Part shown: piece by piece, positions 1-9,635 of the stretch
How the letters are laid out: every line of letters begins with the position of its first letter
How positions within the stretch are numbered: the first letter of the stretch is position 1
From: Bacteroidales bacterium
GTDB lineage: Bacteria > Bacteroidota > Bacteroidia > Bacteroidales > WCHB1-69
DNA: 64,000 bases
Direction: 5' to 3'
Assembly (NCBI GenBank): GCA_017962845.1
Contig: JAGCUN010000035.1
Coordinates: 175,678 to 239,677, forward strand
Notes under the pieces: generated by a model
Seen by the model: only the letters and a program-made list of their open reading frames with translations
The model's database searches: none
Told to the model about the DNA's origin: nothing
Program-made: the position numbers and the translations under genes

Positions 1-846
1 CCCCGCACCGATGAACTGGTCGAGCGTCTTGCGACCGCCTTCCACGATCACCGAAAGGATGCGCTCGTCGTACAGCCGCTCCATGGCGGTGGGCAGGTCA
101 TCGGGCAGTAGCGTGAACCCTTCGATGGGAGTGAGCCGCTCGGGCTGCCGCGCCATGATGTATCGTTTCGGACTGTTGCCCGGATAGTGCCGGGTGGTGA
201 GTTGCGGCTGGTCGTTGCGGTAGGTATTGTACCCGATAAGGATGGCCTGCTCCTCGCTGCGCCATTTGTGTACCAGTACGCCCGTCTCCGGACGTGTAAT
301 CCAGTATTTCCCGTCTGGATTTTGGTCACGGTCAATGTCCATAAAGCCGTCATCGGTTTGTGCCCACTTCAGGATGATGTAGGGCCGGCCCTGCCGGTGG
401 TAAGTGAAGAAACGGCGGTTAAAAAAGTCGCACTCTTCCTCCAGTACACCCGTAACCACCTCAATTCCAGCATTACGCAACTTCTCTATCCCTTTCCCGT
501 TCACCTTGTCATGCGGGTCGGTGGAGCCCACCACCACGCGCGGAATGCCCATCTCGATAATCTTGTCAGCACAGGGCGGCGTTTTGCCGTAGTGCGAACA
601 GGGCTCCAAACTCACGTAGATGGTGGAGGATTTCAACAGTTCTAAATTTTTTACCGACCGAATGGCGTTCACCTCAGCATGAGCCTCGCCATACCGATGA
701 TGATAGCCTTCGCCGATGATTTTTCCTTCATGAACAATCACAGCACCCACCATAGGGTTGGGTGCGGTATATCCCATGCCGAGCTTTGCCAGCTCGAGGC
801 ATCGGCGCATTATAGAAATGTCGAAATCGTTGACCATGAGAGACAT
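1..846 (-). CDS. ribD: Bifunctional riboflavin biosynthesis deaminase/reductase RibD (3' end outside window)
   Basis: RibD deaminates the pyrimidine intermediate of riboflavin synthesis and then reduces its ribosyl side chain, in the cytoplasm. The N-terminal cytidine-deaminase-like domain shows the zinc motifs HAEVNAI and PCSHYGKTPPC; the start reads MSLMVNDFDISIMRRCLELA followed by APNPMVGAVIV. The reductase domain begins around residue 150 (GRPYIILKWAQTDDG) and is cut at base 1, where the reading ends LDQFIGAG, so roughly the last 50-60 residues are missing. I chose the ATG at 846; an in-frame ATG at 837 is equally possible. It starts 8 bases after the debranching-enzyme stop and is probably the last visible gene of the ptb-aspS operon. 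Confidence 0.9.
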   Translation of the reverse strand, partial: MSLMVNDFDISIMRRCLELAKLGMGYTAPNPMVGAVIVHEGKIIGEGYHHRYGEAHAEVNAIRSVKNLELLKSSTIYVSLEPCSHYGKTPPCADKIIEMGIPRVVVGSTDPHDKVNGKGIEKLRNAGIEVVTGVLEEECDFFNRRFFTYHRQGRPYIILKWAQTDDGFMDIDRDQNPDGKYWITRPETGVLVHKWRSEEQAILIGYNTYRNDQPQLTTRHYPGNSPKRYIMARQPERLTPIEGFTLLPDDLPTAMERLYDERILSVIVEGGRKTLDQFIGAG

Positions 847-854
847 AGCAACGA

Positions 855-2801
855 CTACATGGTTTTGCCGTTCTCCAGCACCCATTTGATGTAGAGCAGG
901 GCGGCCACGCTCCACGCCTGCGAGATGCAGCCGTTGGGATGGTGGGGCGGCGCGCCGTCAAAGATCTCACCGATGGTGGAAATGCCGTAGTCCTTGATGT
1001 CGCTTTCGAAATCGTAGAGGATTTTCTCCAGTGTGGGGAAGGCCTTCTTCTGGTGTACGGCCACCATGCCGTTGGTGAAGGGCATGAGCAGCCACGGCCA
1101 GCAAGTGCCCTGATGGTAGGCGGCATCGCGGGTGGCCTGGTCACCACCATAGTACCCCTTGTAGTCCGGGTCGTTGGGCGACAAGGTGCGGATGCCCTTG
1201 TTGGTGAGCAGTTCCTCGGTGCATTTCTTCAGGATGAGCTGACGAATCTTCTCGCTGATGGCCGTGTAGGGTAGAGAAGTGGCAATCAGCATGTTGGGGC
1301 GCACCTGGAAGTTTTTGTAGTCGCCATCCACATAATCAGCTAACCAGCCTTTCTCTTTCGACCAGAAAGTGGTCTTGAAATGGTCGGGAAATTCTTTGAT
1401 AATCTCTTTCCACTCCTGCACAAAGTCGGTGTCTTTTCCCAGACGAGCCATCTCGCTGGCAAAGCATAATGCATTATACCATAATGCGTTAATCTCCACC
1501 TGACAGCCAGTGCGAGGCGTTACGGGCTTGCCCTCCACAATGGCATCCATCCACGTGAGAGCCTTGCCCTCGCAGCCGGCATAAATCAAACCGTTGTCCA
1601 GCATCTTGATATTGAAGAGCGAGCCATGACGGTAGGCGTCGAGGATGGCGCGGATGTGCTTGCCGTATTCGTTCCATATCTTCTTCTCGCTGTGCGTGTA
1701 GGTGGTGTATTGCTGTAAGGCACGGATGAACCAGAGCGGAGCGTCCACCGAGTTGTAGGCGGTCTGATCGCCGTCGCCGATGTTGGGGAAAAGACCGTCG
1801 TGCAATTCCTCCAACATGGAGTCCATGATCTCTTTGCAGAGTTCCGGCTTGTCGAGGGCCAGCGTGAGCCCCGGCAGCGAGATGAAGGTGTCGCGTCCCC
1901 AGCGGCCGAACCATGGATAACCGGCAATGATCTGCGTCTTGCCATTCCGTTTCACGATGAACTGTTCAGCGGCATTTTTCAAGCAGTTGAAATAGGAACT
2001 GCGGTTGGTATGATGCTGAATTTCATCTTGATAGAGCTGGTCGAGAGCGGCCGGGTCGATGGGTTCGGTACCCAGGGTGATGTAGAGCACCTGGTTTTTG
2101 AGCTTGACATTGATTTTTCCGGGATTCAATAAGTCTTCCACCCCTTCGTAACCGCGTTCAATCTCTTTTTCGTATTCAAAATTCTCATACCAAACAGGAG
2201 CGTGTTCGTAGAAGATTTCTTCAGAACATTGAATATAAACAGGTGTGTAATTATCGTATAAACAATATTTTACACCATTTTTGCAACACTCGTAATTGGT
2301 GTTGGCGGCATCATTTTTATGGGTGAGGTGATGAATCTGACGGAAGGCGAGCAGCGGCTGGAACTGGAAAGCTACTGATTCCACATCATCTAATATAGTA
2401 TATTTGATGATGAGCCGCTCGTCGTTGTTGAGAAGGAGAATCTCGCTTTTGAAGTTGAACTTGCCCACTCTGAAATAGTAGGTGGGAACAGGGTCGGCCA
2501 CAAAACGCTGCATGTACTTGTTCCCTTTGGTGTCGATGACACCACCTTTGTACTGGTGGATGCCCAACCGGAACTCCATGTCGTTCATGATGACACTCTC
2601 GTTCAGGTTGGAGACCAGCACATGCCGCTCATGGTCGATTTTGTCCTGCGGCACGATGAACAGTCCGTGGTATTTGCGGGTGTTGAGTCGTAGCAGCGAG
2701 GTGTTGGCAAATGCTCCCATGCGGCTGCAGCGCAGCAGTTCTCGTTCCTTTGCGAAAGTGATGTTTACAAGCTTCTCTTTGTCAAACTCTATATAGTTCA
2801 T
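855..2801 (-). CDS. Glycogen debranching enzyme (amylo-alpha-1,6-glucosidase family)
   Basis: Predicted cytoplasmic debranching enzyme that hydrolyses alpha-1,6 branch glucose in glycogen. The 648 residues fit the prokaryotic two-domain form. An N-terminal beta-rich domain (about 1-260) opens with RMGAFANTSLLRLNTRKYHG. A C-terminal alpha/alpha-barrel (about 270-648) carries GYPWFGRWGRDTFISLPG and GGDQATRDAAYHQGTCWPW, the conserved signatures around the catalytic acids of GDE_C proteins. It lies 31 bases downstream of aspS and 8 bases upstream of ribD on the same strand. No other glycogen gene is in the window, so its place in an aspS operon is probably incidental. Confidence 0.85.
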   Translation of the reverse strand: MNYIEFDKEKLVNITFAKERELLRCSRMGAFANTSLLRLNTRKYHGLFIVPQDKIDHERHVLVSNLNESVIMNDMEFRLGIHQYKGGVIDTKGNKYMQRFVADPVPTYYFRVGKFNFKSEILLLNNDERLIIKYTILDDVESVAFQFQPLLAFRQIHHLTHKNDAANTNYECCKNGVKYCLYDNYTPVYIQCSEEIFYEHAPVWYENFEYEKEIERGYEGVEDLLNPGKINVKLKNQVLYITLGTEPIDPAALDQLYQDEIQHHTNRSSYFNCLKNAAEQFIVKRNGKTQIIAGYPWFGRWGRDTFISLPGLTLALDKPELCKEIMDSMLEELHDGLFPNIGDGDQTAYNSVDAPLWFIRALQQYTTYTHSEKKIWNEYGKHIRAILDAYRHGSLFNIKMLDNGLIYAGCEGKALTWMDAIVEGKPVTPRTGCQVEINALWYNALCFASEMARLGKDTDFVQEWKEIIKEFPDHFKTTFWSKEKGWLADYVDGDYKNFQVRPNMLIATSLPYTAISEKIRQLILKKCTEELLTNKGIRTLSPNDPDYKGYYGGDQATRDAAYHQGTCWPWLLMPFTNGMVAVHQKKAFPTLEKILYDFESDIKDYGISTIGEIFDGAPPHHPNGCISQAWSVAALLYIKWVLENGKTM

Positions 2802-2832
2802 TTTTAATATTTTATATTAAAATAGAAGACCG

Positions 2833-4578
2833 CTATTTCAGTCCCAATTCTTTAAGTTGAGCGTCTGAAATGGGGGTGGGTGCGCCGAGCATCATATCGC
2901 GGGCCGCGTTGTTTTTCGGGAAGGCGATGAAGTCGCGGATGGTGTCCGCATCGCACAATACCGAGCACATGCGGTCGAAGCCGAAGGCGAGTCCGCCGTG
3001 CGGAGGTGCACCGTACTGGAAGGCGTTCATCAGGAAGCCGAACTGCTTCTGTGCCTCTTCTTCGGTGAAGCCGAGTGCTTTGAACATTCTCTTCTGCAAC
3101 TCTTTGTCATGGATACGGATGGAACCGCCGCCCACCTCGGTGCCGTTGATGACCAAGTCGTAGGCGTTGGCGTTCACGTGGCCCGGGTCGCTCTCCAACA
3201 TCGCCTCGTGCTCCGGTTTCGGTGCGGTAAACGGGTGATGCATAGCGTAGTAGCGCTGTGTTTCCTCGTCCCATTCGAGCAGCGGGAAGTCCACCACCCA
3301 CAGGAGTTTGTACTCGCCGGCTTTGCGTAAGCCGAGGCGGCTGCCCATCTCCAGACGGAGCTGGCACAGCTGGGTCTGGGTTTTCATGCGCGGACCGGCC
3401 ATGATGAGGATGAGGTCGCCGGCTTCGGCGCCGCACTCCTTGGCCACCGCTTGCAGGTCGTTTTGGTCGTAGAACTTGTCAACGGAAGATTTGAAGTGGC
3501 CGTCCTCCTGGCATTGGATGTACACGAGGCCGGTGGCGCCCACCTGCGGGCGTTTCACAAAGTTGGTGAGCTCATCGAGCTGTTTGCGGGAGTAGTGAGC
3601 GCAGCCCTTGGCCACGATTCCTACCACCAATTCGGCTTCGTTGAAAACCTTGAAGTCTTTGTGCTGCAACACATTGTTCAGTTCCACAAAACGCATTCCG
3701 AAACGGGCATCCGGCTTGTCGCTACCATAATATTTCATGGCATCGTGCCAGGTGATGCGCTCGATGGGTTCGATGTCAATGCCTTTGATCTCTTTGAAGA
3801 TGTATTTGATGAGTCCTTCGAAAGTCTGGAGGATGTCTTCTTGGGTGATGAACGACATCTCGCAGTCGATCTGGGTGAACTCGGGCTGGCGGTCGGCGCG
3901 CAGGTCCTCGTCGCGGAAGCACTTCACAATCTGGAAGTAGCGGTCGAAGCCGGAGACCATAAGCAGCTGCTTGAAGGTCTGGGGCGACTGCGGGAGGGCA
4001 TAGAACTCGCCGTGGCTGAGGCGGGAGGGCACCACAAAGTCGCGGGCGCCTTCGGGGGTGGAGTTGACCAGCATGGGGGTCTCGATCTCCACGAAGCCGA
4101 TGTTGTTCATGTAGTTACGGATGGCGATGCCCAGCTTGTGGCGGAAGAGCAGGTTGTTCTTCACGGGGTTGCGGCGAAGGTCGAGGTAGCGGTATTTCAT
4201 GCGCAGCTCGTCGCCGCCGTCCGACTCATCCTCGATGGTGAAGGGCGGGGTGAGCGACTCGTTCAGCACGGTGATTTTCTCCGCGAGGATTTCGATGTCG
4301 CCAGTCGGGATGTTCTTGTTCTTGCTGTATCGTTCGGCGACGGTTCCGGTGACCTGGATGACCCATTCGCGGCCAAATGGCTCGATCTGCTTGCACAGGT
4401 CGGGGGTGGTTTCAGCGTTGAAGGCGAGCTGCGTGATGCCGTAGCGGTCGCGCAGGTCGATGAAGGTCATACCGCCCAGCTTACGGATTTTCTGTATCCA
4501 TCCGCAGAGGGTGACTTTTTCGCCGATGTTGTTCGCGGTGAGTTCACCGCAGGTGTGCGTTCTTAAGGATGTTTTCAT
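2833..4578 (-). CDS. aspS: Aspartyl-tRNA synthetase
   Basis: Charges tRNA-Asp with aspartate using ATP. At 581 residues it matches the bacterial type. It has an N-terminal OB-fold anticodon-binding domain (about 1-110, [20 protein letters not shown]), then the class II core with motif 2 [18 protein letters not shown], a bacterial insertion domain around 280-420, and motif 3 [14 protein letters not shown] near the C-terminus. The start overlaps the stop of the upstream lipoprotein gene by four bases (ATGA), so the two are likely translationally coupled. I cannot tell discriminating from non-discriminating enzyme by eye. Confidence 0.97.
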   Translation of the reverse strand: MKTSLRTHTCGELTANNIGEKVTLCGWIQKIRKLGGMTFIDLRDRYGITQLAFNAETTPDLCKQIEPFGREWVIQVTGTVAERYSKNKNIPTGDIEILAEKITVLNESLTPPFTIEDESDGGDELRMKYRYLDLRRNPVKNNLLFRHKLGIAIRNYMNNIGFVEIETPMLVNSTPEGARDFVVPSRLSHGEFYALPQSPQTFKQLLMVSGFDRYFQIVKCFRDEDLRADRQPEFTQIDCEMSFITQEDILQTFEGLIKYIFKEIKGIDIEPIERITWHDAMKYYGSDKPDARFGMRFVELNNVLQHKDFKVFNEAELVVGIVAKGCAHYSRKQLDELTNFVKRPQVGATGLVYIQCQEDGHFKSSVDKFYDQNDLQAVAKECGAEAGDLILIMAGPRMKTQTQLCQLRLEMGSRLGLRKAGEYKLLWVVDFPLLEWDEETQRYYAMHHPFTAPKPEHEAMLESDPGHVNANAYDLVINGTEVGGGSIRIHDKELQKRMFKALGFTEEEAQKQFGFLMNAFQYGAPPHGGLAFGFDRMCSVLCDADTIRDFIAFPKNNAARDMMLGAPTPISDAQLKELGLK

Positions 4579-5255
4579 TGTACAGTGATGGTTTTAGATG
4601 TTGAGACATACTGGCTCTCCCACTCGCCGCCACGATCAAGGGCCTTCAGCTGCTGACTGTAGTTCTTCCGCACGAGGCGGGCGGTATAGCTGCCAGGCTG
4701 TACAGGCTCCAGCACTTCGGGACTGACAATTAACCGTCCGTTTTCGAAGTCAAGGTCGATCTCCACGGTCTCACCATCTTTGGTGAGGGTGCAGCTCACA
4801 CTCTCGCTCTCTTCAAACGGCTCCGCCTTGACTGTGACTTGGGTGGTCTTGTTTTTGTTGAGCGTGATATTCTCTTGGTTGAATGCTATCGTATTGGTGA
4901 TCACAGAATTCTTGAACTGTTTTTTGTCGTTGTTGGTGTACACGAACAAGGTGGTCTGCTGATGTTTTTCAGCAGAATACACATACTCGCCTTGGTCGTT
5001 AAGGTCCAACACTTTTCCGTTGGCGGTCACTTGTGAAGGGGTGGTGAGACGGAGCTGCTCGCCGCTGCGATGATCGAGGCGGAAAACAGCCTTTGCTGTC
5101 ATCTCTCCACTGCCAGCATCATACTTTACTTGATAGAGCTGGAAAATATGGTTCTGATCCACCTTGTCTGAATCAGTGAGGGTGACTCCTTTGTTACAGC
5201 CCGACAACAGTGTGACGGCCAATAGTCCGATAGCCAATAGTCTTTTTCTCATCAT
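4575..5255 (-). CDS. Predicted lipoprotein of unknown function
   Basis: I do not recognise this 226-residue protein. It begins [20 protein letters not shown], a type II signal peptide with lipobox LSGC, so it should be lipidated and held on a periplasmic or surface-facing membrane leaflet. The mature part looks beta-rich, with alternating hydrophobic and polar residues and a possible Ig-like second half ([17 protein letters not shown], then [16 protein letters not shown]). It sits 3 bases after ptb and overlaps aspS by four bases, so it is expressed with housekeeping genes. No catalytic motif is visible. Confidence 0.75.
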   Translation of the reverse strand: MMRKRLLAIGLLAVTLLSGCNKGVTLTDSDKVDQNHIFQLYQVKYDAGSGEMTAKAVFRLDHRSGEQLRLTTPSQVTANGKVLDLNDQGEYVYSAEKHQQTTLFVYTNNDKKQFKNSVITNTIAFNQENITLNKNKTTQVTVKAEPFEESESVSCTLTKDGETVEIDLDFENGRLIVSPEVLEPVQPGSYTARLVRKNYSQQLKALDRGGEWESQYVSTSKTITVQ

Positions 5256-5258
5256 ATT

Positions 5259-6167
5259 TTATTTGGCGACAGCCGCCGCAAGGGCGATGGAGTAAAGTTT
5301 GGTCTTGGTGGAGTCACCACGTGAGGAGAGCACGCAGGGAACTTTTGCACCTACCACCATGGCACCGAGTTCGGCACCGGCCAGCTTGGTGTTGCACTTG
5401 TAGAACACGTTGCCAGTCTCGATGTTCGGGAAAACGATGCAGTCGGCGTCGCCAGCCACCTCGCTCTTCACTTTCTTGATCTGCACGCACTCCATGTCGA
5501 TGGCGAGGTCAACGCCCAGCGGTCCGTCGATGACGGCGTTCTTGATCTGACCGCGTTCGGCCATCTTGCTGATGATGCAGGCATCCACGCAGGCTGGCAT
5601 GGCAGGCAGCACCTGCTCGGTGGCAGCCAGAACGGCAACCTTAGGTTTCTCAATCTGAAGGGCGCGGGCGGTGTTCACCAGATAGTTGGTGATAGCAATC
5701 TTCTGGTTGAGGTCGGGGGCGGGAATGATGGCAACGTCGCCGCAGATGATGAGCTTGTGGTAACGCGGGGTCTCAATCACAGTGACGTGTGAAAGCACTG
5801 CTTTCGGTCCGGGCATCAGTCCGCGCTCCTTGTTGAGGATGGCACGCATGTATTTGTCGGTGGAGAGCAAACCCTTCATTAGGATGTCGCCTTCGCCGTT
5901 GTTGATGATCTCGCATGCCTTGGCAGCAGCCTTGTTCTCGTCAGCCTCTTGGATGATGGTGAAATCGTTCACATCGATATTATTGTCAGCACAAACCTGT
6001 TTGATGGTGGCCTCGTCGCCGACGAGGGTGGCCTTCACCACACCCATCTTAACAGCATTGTGAACCGCTTCAATAGTGTGCGCATCGTTGGCATAAGCCG
6101 CAATCAATCGTTTCTGTGGTTTGGTTTTTACTAATTCGATAATCTGGTCTAACTTTGTGATACTCAT
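5259..6167 (-). CDS. ptb: Phosphate butyryltransferase (phosphate acetyl/butaryl transferase family)
   Basis: Predicted to exchange the CoA of butyryl-CoA for phosphate, giving butyryl-phosphate, which butyrate kinase would use to make ATP. The 302-residue protein covers a single PTA_PTB domain with KATLVGDEATIK near the N-terminus, GDILMKGLLSTDKYMRAIL in the middle, and a C-terminal part with VFPNIETGNVFYKCN and AMVVGAKVPCVLSSRGDS, all typical of Ptb-like enzymes. Acetyl-CoA specificity cannot be excluded. It is the promoter-proximal gene of the ptb-lipoprotein-aspS-GDE-ribD string. No buk gene is adjacent, unlike the usual ptb-buk pair. Confidence 0.78.
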   Translation of the reverse strand: MSITKLDQIIELVKTKPQKRLIAAYANDAHTIEAVHNAVKMGVVKATLVGDEATIKQVCADNNIDVNDFTIIQEADENKAAAKACEIINNGEGDILMKGLLSTDKYMRAILNKERGLMPGPKAVLSHVTVIETPRYHKLIICGDVAIIPAPDLNQKIAITNYLVNTARALQIEKPKVAVLAATEQVLPAMPACVDACIISKMAERGQIKNAVIDGPLGVDLAIDMECVQIKKVKSEVAGDADCIVFPNIETGNVFYKCNTKLAGAELGAMVVGAKVPCVLSSRGDSTKTKLYSIALAAAVAK

Positions 6168-6239
6168 AGCTTTGTTGATTGTTTTTAAGATTGATATTAA
6201 TAATTGAATAATTATCTATGCTAATAATTTTATAGGGTG

Positions 6240-6247
6240 CAAATTTA
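6240..6247 (-). promoter_or_regulatory. Bacteroidota-type -7 box upstream of ptb
   Basis: The minus strand reads TAAATTTG, matching TAnnTTTG, about 73 bases upstream of the ptb start. No clear TTTG -33 box stands at the usual distance, so the call rests on the -7 box. The same TAAATTTG core followed by GCACCC recurs upstream of bamA. Confidence 0.5.
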
Positions 6248-6296
6248 CATTTTTTTTAATTATATGCCCCCTAATACATCTTTCATTGTTCAAATT

Positions 6297-7718
6297 TTAC
6301 TTTTCTGTCTTCACCACTCTCGCCGTTTCCACACCGCCGTCGGTGACGATACGCAACAGGTAGATGCCGTCCGGCAATGATGTCACCTGTACGGATGCAC
6401 TGCGCCCGTTGCCCCCGTCGGCAGTCATCACTACACGTCCCGCCAAGTCATAGACGGTCACCTCATGGATGCGACTTTCCGCCTCCACGGTCACGATACT
6501 CGTGGCAGGGTTGGGATAAACGGCGGTCACCATGCTGCTCTCAGCAATGCTGTTCTGGAGCGGACGGATGTGCGCCACCGCCCCGTGGCTGTTGTTGAAG
6601 TTGTATTGCGCGTTCAGGTTGTCAACGGCATAATACCCGTTGTACGATCCGCCCCATCCCATGTTGAAATGGAAATAGTCGCTGCTGTTGTAGCCGTCGC
6701 AAACGAACTCATGACCACCCTCACTGGCGTACGCACAGTAGATGATCGGCCGTCCGAGGTCCAAGTCGCTCTTCAGCAAATCAGCCCAGTCGCCGTTGTA
6801 GCTGCTCTGCCATACCGTCAGGCACTCATCATACCCGAAGTAGGTCTCCAACGCATCGGCGATGTCGGTGTGAAATCCCATGCTGCCTTGGTTGCCATAC
6901 CACATTTCGATAGAGACTCCGCAGTGGTACAGCAGTCTAGCGATGGCCAAAATCTGGTTGCTCGGCGTGCTGCTGTTCAGGTTGTTGGGCATGATAGCAT
7001 AATTGTAGGTGGTGCTGCCAAAGTTGGCGCTCAACGTGCCGTAATCACCATACTGGCCGTTCAGCGCGGTGGAGTGGTTGCACTCGTAACTGTGCGAACC
7101 CGTTCCTTGCGCGGGGTACTCCCAGTAGTGGATGACCTGACCCATCGACAAAGCGCAGCAGCCCACGTAGCAGTGCCCGCCAGGACCGCTCGCATCTGCC
7201 GGACAGTAATAATTGTACCCGTTGTTCTGCTGCCAGTTGTTGATGCCCGTCTCGTTGTCCAACAGGGCTGACACTGATCTCCCGTTGCGCTGCGGCTCAT
7301 AACTGCCGTCCATCAGCGACTGCCATTGTGCCTGTAACTGTACGTATGGCTCTGCCACGTTGGTTACAATCGCTTCAATCTCATCAGCATAACTATCAAG
7401 TAGTTCCTGCATTCCGAGTGGTATGTCTGCGGGGTTGAAAATGCCTTCTGTAGAATAACCCAGTATGGGGCGTACACGGGTGTCGGCACTTACAATCACG
7501 AATCCGTTTTCCATATTATAAATATAGTAGCAGTCGGTGGAAACTCCGCGGCTTCGGCTCTGCCCCGTCTGTACCAGCTGCATAGTGGTAGGAGCAGCTC
7601 CTAATTCAGCTTTTAGAAAGTGGGTGGCAGCGGTACGACCCTCTTCGGGTGTGACAGGTGCCGCAGTCATCATCATCGTGCTTAAACAAAGGAGAACAAT
7701 CAGGTAAAAATGTTTCAT
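6297..7718 (-). CDS. C10 family (streptopain-like) cysteine protease with T9SS sorting domain
   Basis: Secreted papain-fold protease. Residues 1-19 form a Sec signal peptide; an N-terminal propeptide region follows (FVIVSADTRVRPILGYS is typical of C10 inhibitors). The catalytic domain carries the predicted nucleophile Cys187 in VGCCALSMGQ, the predicted catalytic His336 in GGHEFVCDGY, and the NMGWGG loop. The C-terminal ~75 residues (VYPNPATSIVTVEA to PDGIYLLRIVTDGG) form a type A T9SS sorting domain, implying export across the outer membrane and attachment or release there. It lies 48 bases after tatD. Substrates are unknown; related Prevotella and Bacteroides C10 proteases degrade host or dietary proteins. 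Confidence 0.9.
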   Translation of the reverse strand: MKHFYLIVLLCLSTMMMTAAPVTPEEGRTAATHFLKAELGAAPTTMQLVQTGQSRSRGVSTDCYYIYNMENGFVIVSADTRVRPILGYSTEGIFNPADIPLGMQELLDSYADEIEAIVTNVAEPYVQLQAQWQSLMDGSYEPQRNGRSVSALLDNETGINNWQQNNGYNYYCPADASGPGGHCYVGCCALSMGQVIHYWEYPAQGTGSHSYECNHSTALNGQYGDYGTLSANFGSTTYNYAIMPNNLNSSTPSNQILAIARLLYHCGVSIEMWYGNQGSMGFHTDIADALETYFGYDECLTVWQSSYNGDWADLLKSDLDLGRPIIYCAYASEGGHEFVCDGYNSSDYFHFNMGWGGSYNGYYAVDNLNAQYNFNNSHGAVAHIRPLQNSIAESSMVTAVYPNPATSIVTVEAESRIHEVTVYDLAGRVVMTADGGNGRSASVQVTSLPDGIYLLRIVTDGGVETARVVKTEK

Positions 7719-7766
7719 GTTTTTGATATTTTAGAAATGATATTAGATGAATATTCTTGAATGATA

Positions 7767-8552
7767 TTAGGATGAATGGGTGACGAGACGGGGAAACAGT
7801 TTCTCCACATTGGCGGTGGTGGCTTCGGCCACCTTCTCCACACTGCATTCGCACAGGTCAGCGACCTTCTGCGCGATGAGGGGAATGTACGAACTCTCGT
7901 TACGGGTGCCGCGATAGGGAACAGGTGCGAGAAACGGGCTGTCGGTCTCTAATGCGAGATGCTCTAATCCAACAGCTTTCACAATCTCCTGCAACTTGCT
8001 GTTCTTGAAGGTAACCACCCCGCCGATGCCCAAAAGGAATCCGTGTCGCACAGCCCACTCCGCCTCCTGAATGCCTCCGGAAAAGCAGTGAAGGATGCCG
8101 GTGAGCCCGCTGCCCTCAAAGTCGCGCAGAATCTCCAACGACTCGGCATACGCGCTGCGGATGTGTAACGATACTGCCAATTTATGCTCCACCGCCCATG
8201 TGAGTTGTTGGCGGAAAACGCGTTTCTGCAACTCCACCCGGCTGGTGTCATGGTACAGGTCCATGCCAATCTCCCCGATGCCCACTATCCGCGGGTCTGT
8301 CAGATAACTCTCCAGCAGCTCCAAGTCAGCCTCGGGCTCATCGGGGATGTCGGTGGGATGCAGTCCGCACAACGCAAAAAGATGCTGCGGGTATCTTCCC
8401 ACAGCATCGAATATGTCTTGCATACTTGCGGCAGTCACGCCGGGTAGCATAATTTTAGTAACCTGCGCCGCTACAGCGCGTTTCACTACCGCATCGAAAT
8501 CCTCTTCATAGTACTCACGGTAGATGTGTCCGTGCGAGTCGATGAACCGCAT
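7767..8552 (-). CDS. tatD: TatD family metal-dependent hydrolase
   Basis: TatD-type TIM-barrel nuclease, thought to act as a metal-dependent DNase or RNase in the cytoplasm. The 261 residues are normal for the family. Metal-binding motifs are visible: DSHGHIY at the N-terminus, GEIGMDLY near residue 97, HIRSAYAESLEIL, and LETDSPFLAPVPYRG near residue 210. The initiation codon lies 2 bases after the last skp gene, so it is probably the tail of the bamA-skp operon. This position is conserved synteny rather than a sign of envelope function. Confidence 0.9.
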   Translation of the reverse strand: MRFIDSHGHIYREYYEEDFDAVVKRAVAAQVTKIMLPGVTAASMQDIFDAVGRYPQHLFALCGLHPTDIPDEPEADLELLESYLTDPRIVGIGEIGMDLYHDTSRVELQKRVFRQQLTWAVEHKLAVSLHIRSAYAESLEILRDFEGSGLTGILHCFSGGIQEAEWAVRHGFLLGIGGVVTFKNSKLQEIVKAVGLEHLALETDSPFLAPVPYRGTRNESSYIPLIAQKVADLCECSVEKVAEATTANVEKLFPRLVTHSS

Positions 8553-8554
8553 GA

Positions 8555-9064
8555 CTATTTGAGCCCCAGTTTGGCTTTCACTTTGTCGGTCAGGTCGTCG
8601 CTTTCGCTGTTGAACAGCTGCGTGCTGACATCAAAGACGTAGGTGTATTTGTTCTCTTTCGCCACCTCTTTGATGGCATCCAATGCTTTTTGTCGGATGG
8701 GTGTCAACAGCTGATCCTGTTTGGTTTCAATCGATTGGGCAGCATCGTTCTTGAATTTTTCCAATCGTTGAACCATCTCCTGTAGCTCTTGCTGTTTCAG
8801 CTTGGCTACGGCCTCGCTGTAAGTTGCCTGCTTCTGCTGGTACTCTTCGTATTTTTTCTGGAGTTCAGTTTGCAAAGCTTCCCCTTCTTTGGTCAGCTCC
8901 TCTCCAAACTGCTGGAGTTCCGTTTCTGCGGCTTCCCATTCAGGTGTGGCTTTCATTACGGCCGCAATGTCCACGTGCCCGAATTTGGCCTGCTGTGCTT
9001 TCGTTGGGTTACCTGCAACCACGAGGAGCGTCAAAAGGGTGACAAGTACGATTGTTCTTTTCAT
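8555..9064 (-). CDS. OmpH/Skp-family periplasmic chaperone, third tandem copy
   Basis: Skp-like chaperones hold unfolded outer-membrane proteins in the periplasm and deliver them to BamA. This 169-residue copy has a signal peptide, a long Gln/Glu/Lys-rich coiled-coil segment (about residues 45-120, KYEEYQQKQATYSEAVAKLK) and the conserved C-terminal body (KALDAIKEVAKENKYTYVFD). It is the most distal of three tandem paralogues below bamA, 35 bases after the previous one. It diverges from its neighbours outside the C-terminal motif, so this is an old duplication. Confidence 0.88.
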   Translation of the reverse strand: MKRTIVLVTLLTLLVVAGNPTKAQQAKFGHVDIAAVMKATPEWEAAETELQQFGEELTKEGEALQTELQKKYEEYQQKQATYSEAVAKLKQQELQEMVQRLEKFKNDAAQSIETKQDQLLTPIRQKALDAIKEVAKENKYTYVFDVSTQLFNSESDDLTDKVKAKLGLK

Positions 9065-9099
9065 ATCTTAATTAAAATAAAAGATAGTCTGACTATGGT

Positions 9100-9597
9100 T
9101 TATTTGATGCCGAGTTTCTTTTTCACCAAACCACTCACATCGTCGCCGCCATCAGAATAAAGCAGGTTTTTGCTGTCGAAAATGTAAGCATATCCGTTCT
9201 CTTTGGCCACGGCTTGGATGGCTTCGAGGATCTTGTCCTGGAAGGGGGTCATCAGTTCAATCTGACGCTGCTGCATCAGTTCCTGAAGGCTCTGCTCGAA
9301 GATGGAGATGCGCTCCTGCAAGTCGGAGAGCTCTTTCTCGCGCAACTGGCGCACTGCCGTTGACATGGTGCCTGCCTCGCGGTTGAATTTCTCATACTTG
9401 GTCTGCAGCTCCGTGTACATGTTGTTGTATTCGGTCTCCAGTTCTGTCTGGTAAGCTTGGAGGGCGGTCTGGAGCGTGTCGGCGCCAGGCATCGCCAAGA
9501 AAATGTCGTTGGCGTTCACATGTCCGTACTTCTGTGCAAAGGTGGCAGATGTGCCGAAAAGAAATACGGCCATCAGCAATACAAAGGTTTTCTTCAT
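9100..9597 (-). CDS. OmpH/Skp-family periplasmic chaperone, second tandem copy
   Basis: A 165-residue Skp-like protein. The signal peptide MKKTFVLLMAVFLFGTSATF is followed by AQKYGHVNANDIFLAMPGAD, the usual OmpH N-terminus of the form (A/K)hGhVd...i...mP. The central coiled coil runs about 45-115, and the C-terminal motif is KILEAIQAVAKENGYAYIFD. It is likely to work with BamA on outer-membrane protein passage, as trimeric tentacled chaperones do in Proteobacteria. It lies 38 bases below the first skp copy. Confidence 0.88.
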   Translation of the reverse strand: MKKTFVLLMAVFLFGTSATFAQKYGHVNANDIFLAMPGADTLQTALQAYQTELETEYNNMYTELQTKYEKFNREAGTMSTAVRQLREKELSDLQERISIFEQSLQELMQQRQIELMTPFQDKILEAIQAVAKENGYAYIFDSKNLLYSDGGDDVSGLVKKKLGIK

Positions 9598-9635
9598 TTT
9601 GAAAAGATTATAAAGTTAGTGGTGATTATTTGCGA

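Noticed and set aside
3451..4566. A 371-codon open frame on the plus strand antisense to aspS
   Set aside because: It lies wholly inside the strongly conserved aspS gene, has Val/Gly/Glu-rich shadow composition and no domain pattern.
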